A stretch of DNA of 60,000 nucleotides from the NCBI RefSeq assembly GCF_030272615.1, contig NC_081408.1, forward strand, positions 303,031,450 to 303,091,449, written 5' to 3'. Positions within the stretch are counted from its first letter, which is position 1. Every line of letters begins with the position of its first letter. This DNA comes from Cryptomeria japonica. Lineage: Eukaryota; Streptophyta; Pinopsida; Cupressales; Cupressaceae. Both the position numbers and the translations under genes were made by a program. Below, piece after piece: positions 33,462-45,084 of this stretch. The notes beneath the pieces are model-generated. The model had not been told where the DNA came from. It saw nothing but the letters and a program-made list of their open reading frames with translations, and made no database searches.

Positions 33462-34657
33462 TGTTACTACTTATTGAGTTGCCATTAGTTTTATGTCCAA
33501 AGTCATTCTATATACTCTAGTCGGTTACTGCTACTGAAATATTTAGTCTATAAGCACAAAGCAGTCGGTTATAGAAGAAAGTAGTCACAAAGCCTAGTAT
33601 ACACCGAGCTATCTACCGAGTAACACTCTATGTCTACCGAGAAGCAATAATTTTACACTGAGTTGATATACACCGAGTGAAACGTGTTACCAGATTCATT
33701 GAACCTAGACACATGTGTGGAAACGTGTTACAAGATCAAGGAAAAAAGAACCGTTATCACATTGGAAATTGCACTTCTAGATTGTGTATGATTTTGAGGT
33801 CATCTATCCAATGAAATATTTTGTATGGTTATTCATTTGATAAATCATGTTTGTAAGATTGAAGCAATGAGCCAGATCACTGACATAAGAGATCTATTTA
33901 TACAGCATGGATTGGGATCAGATAGAGATATAGAGGTATGTGTGTATGAGTGTGAAGACAAACATATGTGAAAAGAAAAATCATGGGAAAGCACTGAGTA
34001 TTGCAACTGTCAGAGACATAAAGGTCACCAAGAAGGATTTCAGAGAATAGTAAAAGAACAGAGTAAACAAAAGTGTTTACCGAGTTATTTTATGGGTTAC
34101 CGAGGTATGCTATAAGCAAGGTAATCTCATTTTGAGCACATAGAATCTGCTATAACATTCCAGATGTAAAGTTGCAGATATTTGTAAAGATGTTATTGTA
34201 ATATTTTGAAGTTGTAAAAGAAACCTTTAATAGGGTAAAAGACTTTAACAAAGTCTATAAATTGTAAAGCCTTTAACCAGGTGCAACATTTAGTTTAAGT
34301 GTTGTAAAATCCTTTAGCAAGGTAGATCTAACGATCTTTATACTCCTAACAAGGTAAGCTATCAGAAATAGCTAAACATGTAGCTCTAACTGAGCACTCT
34401 TTATTATTGCAGTAGTGAAGTTGTGGGTGCCATCCCCACCACAATTTTTCTCTCTAACCAAGAGTTTCTGCATAACCAAAATATATGTGTTATGGAGTGA
34501 ATCATGTATGGTTGTTATTTATTTGTTTTAGCTTTATGTTATGTTACAATAGTTTATGGTTTATGCATAATAGTAAAGATATTGTTGAAGAAAAGTTTTG
34601 AAGTACTGATTCACCCCTCCCCTCTCAGTACATTAGCTTTCCATATTGGGCCTAACA
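33462..34657 (+). repeat. 3' LTR of element A
   Basis: 1196 bases, TGTTAC...CCTAACA. Same structure as the 5' LTR, with a TATA candidate at 33895-33902 and five CYTTAACARGGT-like motifs at 34210-34360. Its outer junction with fragment I is duplicated in the left arm. Confidence 0.92.
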
Positions 34658-35239
34658 CACAACATTTATACATCCACGCATGATATTACCATAATAATCC
34701 ACAAAGCTATAGGAACATTAAATCAAAACAATACAAGGTTCAACGGGTTTAGCTATCATTCAAAATGCACATAATCAAAACTCTAATACATCACATGACT
34801 TTAGCATTGTCCCAATATGCAACTTAAAACATAGGAAAAAATTATCAATCATAGAAATAAAAGAATTATTATTTTAGCTCATCAATTTGAATGCTTTTGT
34901 AAGTTAGGGAGACTTCTTGTAAGGCAGTGAACCTTCCCTTAAGGTTGTATCCTTTATGGGTTTCTTATTTGAGTAGTGAGCTCTGGGAAGTGTTCCTAAA
35001 TACATGTACATTCTCATTGTAATATTTGATTTACTCCTGATAGGGTATTATCTCATTGTGGGTAGGTTCCCACCGTGGTTTTCCATGTCAAAAATCTTGG
35101 TGTTATGTGTGATATTGATGTGGTGTTGTTTAATGCTTTAACTGTTAATTATCAGATCTGAATTGTGGTTTAAAGTTGTAGAATTTTTTGGTGCAAACTG
35201 ATTCACCCCCCTCTTAATTTGTTACATTGTTGCCAATAG
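34658..35239 (+). repeat. LTR fragment I, right copy
   Basis: 3' part of a copia LTR related to the LTR of element B: GCAGTGAACCTTCCC, GTAGTGAGCTC, GGTTCCCACCGTGG, TGTGTTATG-like text and GATTCACCCCCCTC. It is interrupted at its left by element A. Confidence 0.75.
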
Positions 35240-35289
35240 ATGAATGATGAGGATTGTATTAATTGTCTTGCATATTTTTTCAAAGATTA

Positions 35290-35520
35290 TGTGAGAGAAC
35301 TTTTGATGGAGAAGGAGATAAATATGGAGAGAAGGAGAGGGAGGGTGAAAGGGAGAGAGGAGAGAGGGATAGATAGAGATGGAAGAGATAAATATATAGG
35401 TAGAGAGGAAAACCAATATAAAGAGGAAGAGGGAGAGGAAAAGATAGATAGAGATATAGATGGTGAGATAGAGTGATAAAGATATAAAGATATGAGGATA
35501 TATAGAGAGAGGAGGAGAGG
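35290..35520. repeat. Purine-rich low-complexity block (right arm)
   Basis: GA-rich sequence with GATAGA/TATAGA interruptions, the inverted twin of 10180-10400. The 78-codon frame through it is identical in both arms but is a composition artefact. Confidence 0.85.
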
Positions 35521-35556
35521 GATATACAAAACAACAATCCATATAGTTTCTAAAAT

Positions 35557-37052
35557 CCGCAAAATACTAGATTTCCACAAAAAATTTAGTAGCTAAAACT
35601 TCATGATTTGCATCTTCATTACTATAAAACTACAAAAAATTAGGCAATAAAAACACCATGTTTTGCAAATCTGGGAGTTTATTTATAGTGTCATTTTGTG
35701 TGGAGATTAGTCTTTAGCCAAACCAAACATCTTTCATGTAATTCATGAAGACAAAAAGAATTTTGTGTATGAGTTAAGATCTAATATAATTATTAATTGA
35801 AATCCTTGACTTATACGTGACATGTTTGAATCTATCCTTCAAAACTCACAAAATCATAAAGAGGAAGGTAGATGTTAAGCTATTAATACCATATTTCACA
35901 ACAATGATGGTTTTCAACCCTGACATGCAAGTTTCAAACCCTCAAGTGGTGGGTTTCTACCCTTAAGGCCTAATCCTCTTAGTAGTACTCCAAAACTTAT
36001 TTTTCTACCATAACTTCTAGGGAAGACTCAGTCTCCCAAAACTGATTACCATTTAGGATACCCTTTTTTCCATTTGTAACCATACCAAAAATTCTGATAG
36101 GATTGTTTTGGAGCAGTCCCCTTAATAATTGATTGGTAATGGTGCAACTAGGCCTAATTAGGCTTGTTCTCGAAAGAAAGTGCAAGAAAACTTCAATCCA
36201 AATTTCTAATCTTTACTCTACAGAATATAAAAAGTCTATTAGGATTTGAATCTACCATTTACATCAATTGGATTACTCCACGCAACTTTCTTTTATCAAA
36301 CTCTTGATCTACCTATGCAATCTAGGCCTAATACATGGAGATATTAGGTTGGGACATCATCACTTTCACATTTAATACCATTGATTGCCCCTACAAGCTT
36401 CCAAAACAATAAAATATCTCAAAATACTTTCATTCCATTGATTATGGGATTTTTCCACTGGTGGAATGGCTTCAAATCATTATTTTTTGTGCTCAAACCC
36501 TCAAACTTAGGGTTTCAGAACAAGTTTCAATTAATTGACTCTAAAATGCTCAAAACTAAATGAATATCAATGAAACCCAAACCAATTGAGATATTTTTCA
36601 ACACTCCATTCACCACACCTAGTTTTAGATCATGGATCCTTCGTACAAGGCCATACAAATATCTGCAACAGTAACAAAACCATAAAAATGTAGGAAAACA
36701 GTGTATATTTTATTTCTTGATCATCAATAATGTCATCAACCAACCCACTAATCATTGGAACATGGCTATTTATATGTTTTCCCAACATTTCCAATAGTTA
36801 GAAACCACCATTTGAACTACGACTAACAAAACCATAAGTTGCTCATTATGACAACATTTGCAAGAAAAAGTCGCTTGGCAACTTTAGCAACGTTTTGCAA
36901 TTTTGTTACATATGACCCAAAATGACCTCCTAAGACACAAACCTAACACAAAAAAATATTAAATGGTATAAAAGATCTTATTTCATCACCAAAACATAAT
37001 GACAAATATTTTTTTCTAAAATAGCGTCATGGAGGCATGAATGCACTAGGCA
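35557..37052. other. Gene-free stretch, probably 3' LTR region of gypsy-2
   Basis: About 1.5 kb on the 3' side of gypsy-2 pol without a recognisable gene. LTR limits and a target duplication were not found. Confidence 0.35.
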
Positions 37053-37070
37053 CTCCTGCACCGTACTCCC
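37053..37070 (-). promoter_or_regulatory. Probable gypsy-2 polypurine tract/LTR boundary
   Basis: Minus-strand GGGAGTACGGTGCAGGAG, one base different from the gypsy-1 motif at 15110-15127, in the same position after pol. Confidence 0.5.
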
Positions 37071-38480
37071 AGGATGAACAAGAATCTCAAGTCCCTCTTA
37101 AGATCAAACTGTGGTTCCATTCTCTTTGATGTCCTCCTCTATCATCCATTTGGAATCTTTAGGAGGATTACCATTCCATTTCATAAGGTATTCATGATAC
37201 ACCTTATGCCTAATTCTCTTAACCTCCTTGGTATTGAAGATGCTTTCCAACTTCAATGGTTCACTTGGGGGTAAATCCTTGACCCAAACTTCATCTGGAT
37301 CTCCTGATAGAAATCCATCTTCACCTACAATCACAAATAATTTGAAAGGATAAAGGTAAGATACATTAAAAATTGGTGAGATAGCTACTCCAGGAGGGAG
37401 TTCCATTGCATAAGAATTTGCTCCAAACTTGTGGACCACCCTACATGGCCCAATCTTCTTAATCTACAACTTTGTGTACTTTCCCTTTGGCATAATTTCC
37501 TTCTTCAAGTGGGCTAAAACTAGATCTCCCATCTTGAATTGGACATCTCTTCTTGTCAAATCTGCATGTTGCTTATACTTCTCACCACTCTTCTTGAGAG
37601 TCTCTCTTACCTACTCATGTATGTCCCTCATGGCCACTGCAAACTCGTCTCCCTCTGCACTCCTCTCCATGCCACTCAAATCCTTGAGTTCAAACACACC
37701 TCTAGGTTTCATGCCATAAACTACCTCAAACAGGCTTCTACCAATGCTTTGACTGATGGAATCATTTAGGCATATTTAGCCCATGGAAGAACCAAATCTA
37801 GTTGTTGTGCATGCTCTTTTGTGAAGCATCTAAGCCAATTTTTAAGTGATCTATTGACTACTTCAGTCACCCCGTCCATTTGTGAATGATAGGCATAGCT
37901 AAAGGTCAAGTTTGTACCCAACTTCTTCCAAAGGGTCCTCCAAAAGTGACCTACAAACTTTGACTCCCTATCTAAAACAATTATCAATGGTAGCCCATGA
38001 ATCCTAACCACCTCCTTGAAGAAAATTCTTGCAATATGTGAGGCATCATTAGTGCTCCTACATGGTATGACATACACCATTTTACTAAATCAATCAACAA
38101 AAATAAACACACTATCATGACCTCTCTAAGTTTTGGGAAACCCTAACACAAAATCCATACTTATGGACTCCATAGTCTATTTGGGATTGGTAATGGCTAG
38201 TAAAGACCTGAATTAGTACTTGAACCCTTAGCCTTCTAAAAAACTATACATCTTTCCACAAACTTTCTGATGCATCTTTGCATTTTGGGCCAAATAGTAT
38301 TACCTTCTTACCTACTCCAAGGTTTTTCCCATACCAAAATGACCACCTAAACTACCACAATGCTTCTCCTTAATCAGATTTTTCCTCATTGAACACTTGA
38401 GAATACATAACTAGGCCCCTTTGAACAATAATGCATCTTGCAACAAAAATTCAGAATATTCCTCATGAAAAGCACCATGA
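37071..38480 (-). pseudogene. Gypsy-2 integrase with chromodomain
   Basis: Minus-strand reading. The core at 38080-37766 has NDASHIARIFFKEVVRIHG, LDRESKFVGHFW (the usual second Asp lies in the S-D/D-R-x-x-F context), YHSQMDGVTEVVNRSLKNW (the catalytic Glu lies in VTEVVN) and LPWAKYA. The C-terminal region (37439-37330) has KFGANSYAMELPPGVA and ISPIFNVSYLYPF. A chromodomain-like end follows, HEYLMKWNGNPPKDSKWM (about 37200-37140), as in chromoviruses, which target integration through histone marks. Several stops and frame changes break the protein. Confidence 0.82.
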
Positions 38481-39335
38481 AACTAATTGCAACCAACATA
38501 TATGTCTTTGAAATCTTCATCACTTTCATACAAACATTTCAAGGCATCAATACCTACACTTTGGAGTTGAATTTCTTGAACCAACAACTCTCTCCTACTT
38601 AGTGCATCTACCACCTTGTTGGCTTGCCCTTTTTGGTTCTTGATTGTAAAGGTGAAGCTTTGTAGGTACTCAAACCACTTCATGTGCCTATGATTGAGCT
38701 TATCCCAGATATTAAGAAATTGAAAAGCATAGTTGTTAGTGAAAATAATGAACTCTTTAGGAAGGAGATAGTGTATCCATTTATTCAATGCTTGGACCAT
38801 AGTATACATCTCCAAATCATAAGAAGAGTACTTCTTTAGATTTATTAAGTTTCCCGCTAAAAAATGCTACAAGTCTTCCCTCTTGGCTCAAAACTTCCGT
38901 AATGTCATACCCACTTGTATCACATTCAATTGTGAACACCTTATTGAAATCAGGTAGGGCCAAAATGAGTTGTTGTGCCACTCTTTTCTTTATATATTTT
39001 AAGATTTTCTCTTCTTCATCAGTCCACATGAACCTTTTCCTCTTATCCCCTTTGATGGTATCAATAATTGGAGAGCAGATATGACTGAAATTCTTTATAA
39101 ATTTCCTATAAAAACTAGTCAATCTATAAAAACTTCTTACCTCACCTACTGACTTTGGAGTAGGCCAACTAAGAATTGCTTCTACTTTGTTAGGGTCCAT
39201 CTTCAAAGAGACTTGTGAGATTATAAAACCAAGGTACACTAGTTCCTCCTTCATGAATTCACACTTCTTGAGGTTTATCATCAACTTCTCCTCATGTAGC
39301 CTCTTCAAGACCATGTCAAGATGTTGCAAGTGTTC
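38481..39335 (-). pseudogene. Gypsy-2 reverse transcriptase C-terminus and RNase H (cut by element D)
   Basis: The RT part (39329-38817) begins just after the catalytic YxDD box with HLDMVLKRLHEEKLMINLKK, then ELVYLGFIIS and GEVRSFYRLTSFYRKFIKNF. RNase H shows IECDTSGYDITEVLSQEG and VAFFSGKLN, then a second frame (38815-38483) with EFIIFTNNYAFQFL and NKVVDALSRRELL. The frame shifts near 38816. The RT is cut at 39335/39336 by the LTR of element D, so the YxDD box and all upstream domains should lie right of D, outside the window. Confidence 0.85.
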
Positions 39336-40232
39336 TGTTAATCCTACGAGGATCTGGTTAATACTAAGAGGGGGGGGTGAATAAGTATTAAGACCAATTG
39401 AAACTTCAACTCCAAAAACAAACTTATATCAGATCTGAAACCTTTTAAAAAATGTCTAAACTTATTTAATCAGATCTAATAACCTTTTTATCAGATTTGC
39501 TTAACACATTAATCAAATAATTAACCATATCTATCAATACTTTCACAACAAATTACAATGCAATATCAACCATTGGTTGATCATAACCCATCATGAAAAT
39601 CTGATCTGTACCAAAGTCAAACCCTCAAAACACTCTACTAAGCATTTTGTTGATTCCCAAGAAAATCTTCCTTGAATCGCACCAAAATAGCTATCAAATA
39701 TTTTATGCAGGTTGTGTCATGTTACCAACTTCATGTAGACTCGTCATTGATAGCCACCATAACAAAAATCATTGCCGGTTTGATGATTTCTTCACCGGTC
39801 TTAAACCCTACTAAAACCTTAGCAAAACTTCATCAAAAATTTGAAACACGCCTTTCGGTAATCTCCACAAGTTCCAGTTCCAGTCATATACTCTTTTCCA
39901 TGATACAAGTTCACCATCCAAACCACTCGCCGATCATTGGATCCAATCAAAACAACTCTTCTTTACTGGTTAAAGTCCTATTTCACAAACTTTAGCTCTC
40001 TATTAGTAAACCCTATCTTCCAGTAAAACAAATCACTTAGATGACAAAACAAGACATTAGGAACATCATTTGACATCAATTTCTAGAAATGACACTAGAA
40101 ATAACTGATCATGTCATCTATTCATATATTCTCAATCTCTTCATCACAAATAGACTTCTATCCTTTATCGGTGCAGTCTTCCAACTTCAACTGCATCACC
40201 TGCATCTGTATCAGTTATGCCAAATGCCAACA
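39336..40232 (-). repeat. 3' LTR of element D (internally deleted)
   Basis: 897 bases, TGTTGG...ATTAACA on the minus strand. It aligns with the 5' LTR at 58635-60000 on both sides of a gap: about 39544 here corresponds to a jump from about 58855 to about 59609 there. This LTR therefore lacks roughly 750 bases that include the LTR core block. Confidence 0.85.
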
Positions 40233-40244
40233 ATCTCCCCCTTT
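40233..40244 (-). promoter_or_regulatory. Polypurine tract of element D
   Basis: Minus-strand AAAGGGGGAGAT adjoining the TGTTGG start of the 3' LTR. Confidence 0.8.
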
Positions 40245-40725
40245 GGCATTGATGGAACCACTAATCAGATATACAATCAGAGTAACATCGTCATCTGCAA
40301 CTTTCTTGTCGATATCACAACTTATGTCTGTTCTCCTCCTTTTGTAATCTCCCCCTTAATTAATGCTTCACTCAATCTGATCTTCAACTTCTCACATATC
40401 TTCCATATGTGATTTCTATTCATTTCTTATCCCCATTTGACAACAATACTAAAGATGTAAATGCATCACTTGTCTTCAATTCTGTTGCTACCTCTTCCAT
40501 CATCTCTACTACTCAACTCAAAAAAATTATAATAGAGCATTAAATCAGAACTTTACATTAGACTCGCTCCCCCAAAGGAGTAGCCTACACCTTCATCAAT
40601 CCTTAGTAAAAAATAAACATGAAATCCATAGGACTGATGGATCTCCATCATTCTAGTTCTTTCGGTGTAGGGGTCTAACCCCTAGTTTACCTCTAAGAAA
40701 CTCAAAGGTAGCCTTTGCTGGCATA
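40245..40725 (-). pseudogene. Pol tail and 3' untranslated region of element D
   Basis: Near 40720 the minus strand reads PAKATFEFLRGKLGV, the usual end of copia pol after the RNase H domain. This is the continuation of the frame that stops at the F insertion (42100). The remainder to the polypurine tract is non-coding. Confidence 0.65.
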
Positions 40726-42099
40726 TGATGAAGCAATGATAATGTATGTTGTCATTGATGTCAATAAGTGCTCAAGTAGGTGAAGCAGTATGAAGATCGG
40801 AAGGGGTTATGGTCAACCAGGATGGAGTGGACCAGTGTCAGGGTTCACTAAGTGTGACTACCGGTTGGTAGTCTCAGTTCAGCTCTAGGGTTACCAGTTT
40901 GGCTTGTGCGGTGCAACCGATGATGTTTTGTGACTAGTTAGTTAAGGAATAAGGATAAGGACCAATATTCCATGTCATCTGTGTGCACGTTAAGGATTTA
41001 TTTGTGGTTCTTGCACGTGAAGATTGAATGCATTGAATGCCTACCTCAGGAGTGAGCATTTTTCTTAGCGGTGTGTGAAGAGCGCGTGGTGGGTTATTGA
41101 TTTCTAGATGCAGTGAAGATTGGAGAATGCACAATGTCTTGAGATCTATTTTAGATCATTTCATTCTATGTAATTCAAGATTGGACTGCTTGTAAGTGTA
41201 AACTTGAAATATTTAGGGTTTAGGGTTTATTCTACTGACCTAGTTGTTGTCTATAAGGTCGATGATTTTTGTTATTGTAGTGGTTGGCAAAAGTTGTATT
41301 TGTGTCCGCGTATTGGAGATTTGATACTTTTTGAACCAGAGTGAGGAATCTGTAAAGTGTGATTGCAGAAGAGAGGAACTGTAAAGGATCTGCCCTAGCA
41401 AGAAGTGTTGTTATCAGATCGGTGTTTTACCTGTTGTCTTCTAACCATTTCAACAGAAGGTAAATTCCTTGACCAGGTAGCTTTAACAGGCTTTTTTGTA
41501 AATCCTCTAACCAGGTGGCTCAAGGTTATTGAGTTATTTAAATCCTCTAGCGAGGAAACTTGTAACAGGGTTTCAACCTTTAACAGGGTATATAGCCATC
41601 CCTTAACCGGGTGATCCCTAACATGATCGGTTCCTAATAGGACCTTTATTGTAAAGTCATTAACCGGACTAGGCTCCTAACAAAGTGGACTTTAAAAGAG
41701 TTCATAAACAGCTTGTGGGTATTCATTCCCACCGTGGTTTTTCCCGTTTGGGTTTCCACGTGAAAAATTTGTGTGTTATGGGTTGTGAGATTTTCATGTG
41801 ATGATTGTGTAGTTTTGATTAAGTTAGATATGCATGCATTGTTAAATGGTTGTGGTATTATTGGTACAACTCATGCATGATTATATCAGTAAAGTAGCTA
41901 TCAAGGTTTGAGATCTATTGAATGTTGTCTGAAGTATTTTTGTTTAACCGATATAGCTATGGTTAAGTTCAATGGTGAAGACAACCGATCAGCTATGTTT
42001 TGATATGACAAAGTGTTGAAGTAGTTTTTTTGTGTGTGTATTGATTCACCCCCCCTCTCAATACTGGTTAGGACCTTAGTAGTTCATCATTATTCATCA
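40726..42099 (+). repeat. LTR F: solo or orphan copia LTR inserted in element D
   Basis: Interrupts the end of D pol. Candidate termini TGATGAA...TTCATCA form a 7-base inverted repeat (1374 bases). Inside are the LTR core block (about 41718-41790: TCCCACCGTGGTTTTTCCC, TTTCCACGTGAAAAAT, TGTGTTATG) and GATTCACCCCCCCTCTCA near the end. Eight or more CYTTAACAGGGT-like motifs lie at 41455-41700. No PBS or coding sequence follows, so it is a solo LTR or fragment. A clear target duplication was not found, so the exact limits are uncertain. Confidence 0.65.
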
Positions 42100-43590
42100 A
42101 TTGTAAGGGCTCAGTAAAGATACCAGTTAATTGATCTTTACTCTTCACATATTCTATCTTCAGCTCCTTTTCTTGAACTCTTTCCCTTAGGAAATGATAC
42201 TTCAATTCAATTTCCTTGGTTTTGGAATGAAGTACTCGATTCTTAGAAATTTTTATTGCACTTGTATTATCACAAAAGATAGTCACCAGTTCTGACATAT
42301 CTATCTTGAATCCTTCTAGCACATGTCTCATCCATATTGCCTGCATACAATTCATGGATGCAACTACATACTTAGCTTCAACTGTAGATTGAGAAACACA
42401 AGTTTGTTTCTTGCTCATCCATGTCACTAATCTTCCTCCAAGTAGAAAAGATCTACTAGTTGGTCTTTTCTGATCATCCACATTACCTACCCAATCAGCA
42501 TCAGTAAAGACATCTAAAATAAAATTTCCTTTATAGGGATACCATAAACCGTAGTCTACTGTGCCTTTAAGATACCAAAATATTCTCTTCACAGCCACCA
42601 TGTGACTTTCTTTAGGCTCTTTTTGAAATCTAGCCACTAATCCAACAACATAGTGTATCTTGCCAATCATAGATTTGTACTCTTTTTCACCAACAACAGG
42701 AGAATCACCTTCCTTTGAAAACTTGCAACTAGTCATCATCGATGTTCTTATCGGTTTATAGTCTTCCATGCCAAAAGTCTTCAACACCTCTTTGATATAC
42801 TTGGTTTGACAAATAAAGATACCACCATCCACTTGTTGAACTTGTAGGCCAATAAAAAACTTTATTTCACCGATTAGAGACATTTCAAATTCCTTTTTCA
42901 TTATATCAGCAAAATCCATACGCATATCATCATTTCTACCAAAAATTATGTCATCAACAAATACTTCTGCTATCAATATCTTGTCTCCATCAGTCTTCAA
43001 ATAAATGTTGTTGTCCTCACTGGTACGTTGGAATCCAATTTTGATCAAATGTGCATGTAATCTCTCATACCATGCCCTTAATGCCTGCTTAAAACCATAC
43101 AGTTCTTTGTGAAATTTACACACCATGTCTTTATCATCGGTCAAGGAAAATCCATCTGGCTATTCAATATATACTTCTTCTTCTAGAATCCATTTAGAAT
43201 GGCCGACTTGACATCCATTTGGTAAACATTGAATCCCTTATATGCAGTAAATGCCACCAACATCCTTACTCCTTCTAATCTAGCAATAGGTACAAATGTT
43301 TCACCATAATCCTCATCTTCCTCTTGAGCACACCCTTTGCAAACTAACCTTGCCTTGTTTCTTACAATCTTTCCTTCTTCATCCAATTTATTCCTAAATA
43401 CCCATTTTGTTCCAATTACATTCTTATCCTCCGGTCCAGGAACAAGTGACCATGTTTGATTCTTCTCAATTTGATCTAATTCTTCATTCATTGTATTAAC
43501 ACAATCATCCTTTAGTGATTCCTTAACTGTCTTGGGTTCTATTGTAGATATCAAACATGAGTTCTCTTGGATCTTTCTCTTGGTTTGCAC
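42100..43590 (-). pseudogene. Reverse transcriptase and RNase H of element D
   Basis: The RT starts in the 43590-43183 frame with DQIEKNQTWSLVP, GTKWVFRNKLDEEG and NKARLVCKGCAQ, then MDVKSAILNGF. A frameshift near 43180 leads to the second frame with ELYGFKQALRAWYERL and the catalytic box FVDDIIFGRND (about 42960), FFIGLQVQQVDGG and GKIHYVVGLVARF. RNase H has DVFTDADWVGNVDDQKRPTS and STVEAKYVVASMNCM, then LKYHFLRERV. The frame is broken by F at 42099/42100. The enzyme would copy element RNA into cDNA in cytoplasmic particles. Confidence 0.88.
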
Positions 43591-44840
43591 ACTTGCATTC
43601 TTATCACCAAATTTATGTTCTTATGAATGATTCAATCTAACATATCTAGGTATTGCCTATGCCAGTTCTGCATCTTCTTCATCAAGTTCTTCATCTTCTT
43701 CTTCACTGTCATCGCTTATCGATTGAGCACCTAGTTCTACATTTTCTGGTTCTTCATTATTCTTTGCTTCCAGTTCAATGATCACAAACTTTTCCTTATT
43801 ATCATCCTTGTTAGGTTCTGATCTTCTTGTACCTTCAAATTTATTAGATATATCATCAACTTTTACATTAGCACTTTCAATAATTTTCTTAGTTCTCTTA
43901 TTGTAACATTTATATGCTTTACTCTTAGAAGAGTAACCAAGAAAACTTCCCTCATCATATTTTGCATCAAATTTATCTATGTAGTTATCTCTCTTGATAA
44001 AACATTGACGTTCAAAGATTTTAAAATAACTAACACAAGGGGTTTTTCCATACCATAGCTCATAGAGTGTCTTATTATTACCTCTTTTTATTAGTACATG
44101 GTTTAGAGTGTATACAATAGTACTGACCGCTTCTCTCCAAAATATTTTGGATACATTACCCTGTAATAACATGGTTCTTGGAGCTTCAACTATTATTTTG
44201 TTCATCTTTTCTGCTATGGTATCCTCAGAGTAGATATTTGTCTCTTTATACCCTGTTCATCACAATACTTAACAAATTCATCATATGTGAATTCACCTCC
44301 TCGGTCTGATATTAAACACTTCAAGTTCTTACTAGTTTCCTTCTCAACCAGAGCTTTAAAAGATTTAAATTTATTAAATGCTTCTGATATCTCTCTCAAA
44401 AATATCACCCACATCATTTTAGAATAGTCATAGGTGAAGATCATGAAATACCTATCACCGTAATAACTCTTTGCTCTCATAGGGCCACAAAGATCAATAT
44501 GTACCAAATCTAAAACAATCTCAGAAATACAATTATTTCTCTTGAAATAAATAGAGGTCATCTTACCAATTTGACAATCTTTGCATATTACACTATCTAG
44601 TTTGACAAGTTGGAGTTATCCTCTTACAACACTTGACTTTCTTATTTGAACCAAATTATCAAAATTAATATGACAACATCTTTTATTCCACAACCAAATG
44701 TCTTCCATTCTTGCAACCAAACAATTATTAACATTACTATTCAAATGGAATAAGTTACCTCTAGTTTGCTTCCCAGTAGCAATCAATTCACCATTACCTC
44801 CAAGAATTCTACAGATTCTACTCTTAAACTCAAGCAAATA
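43591..44840 (-). pseudogene. Integrase of element D
   Basis: The pre-integrase zinc region (44837-44616) has EDIWLWNKRCCHINFDNLVQ, where HHCC residues are partly changed. The core (44561-44214) has VLDLVHIDLCGPM, TYDYSKMMWVIFLRE (first Asp) and CLISDRGGEFTYDEF (second Asp). The segment carrying the Glu falls at the frame break near 44210. The tail (44205-43657) has GNVSKIFWREAVSTIVYTLN, ELWYGKTPCVSYFKIF, SFLGYSSKSKAYKCYNKR and a very acidic stretch (SDDSEEEDEELDEEDAE). At least two frame breaks are present. Confidence 0.85.
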
Positions 44841-44866
44841 ACCTTTATCATTGAGCTAACCAACAC

Positions 44867-45079
44867 TTAAAAGATTAGACCATCAACCCAAAATACATCA
44901 TCAACATTACTGTTCTCATTTAGAGAAATTGAACCTTTACCTTTCACCATGCAGGGAGAGTTGTTTCCAAATCTAACAACACCTCTATAAAATTCATTAA
45001 AGGTTATGAACTTACTTTTATCTCTGGTCATGTGGTGTGAGAAGCCACTATCTATAATCCATTCATCACTATTATCCAT
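44867..45079 (-). pseudogene. Protease of element D
   Basis: EWIIDSGFSHHMTRDKSKF (45064-45008) keeps the active-site D-S-G in the copia context, with Phe in place of the usual Cys. GGVVRFGNNSP-type strands and GKGSISLNE follow. Actual residues read FYRGVVRFGNNS. It is separated from gag by a frameshift near 45085. Confidence 0.8.
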
Positions 45080-45084
45080 ATGAG

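Larger units (their letters stand above)
26605..34657 (+). mobile_element. Element A: complete pol-less LTR retrotransposon (gag + ORF2)
   Basis: 8053 bases: 5' LTR 26605-27800, PBS, coiled-coil/CCHC gag 27863-29134, ORF2 29761-33142, polypurine tract, 3' LTR 33462-34657. Both LTRs are exactly 1196 bases. No protease, integrase, RT or RNase H can be placed anywhere in the interior, so it must rely on enzymes from another element. A CACAAC string is found on both sides of the insertion (26599-26604 and 34658-34663), compatible with a target-site duplication. The element lies inside a B-like copia LTR (fragment I). Confidence 0.9.
32121..35556 (+). repeat. Right arm of the large inverted duplication
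   Basis: Reverse complement of 10137-13570. It covers the ORF2 C-terminal third, polypurine tract and 3' LTR of element A, the LTR fragment I and the purine-rich block. Homology ends at 35556 within GTTTCTAAAAT. Confidence 0.9.

Noticed and set aside
35997-36185. Short open frames between the right arm and gypsy-2
   Set aside because: Short, without motifs, on both strands; composition-level chance.
41210-41230. Interstitial telomere repeat (TTTAGGG)
   Set aside because: Only two adjacent copies inside LTR F, within chance expectation and without flanking degenerate repeats.
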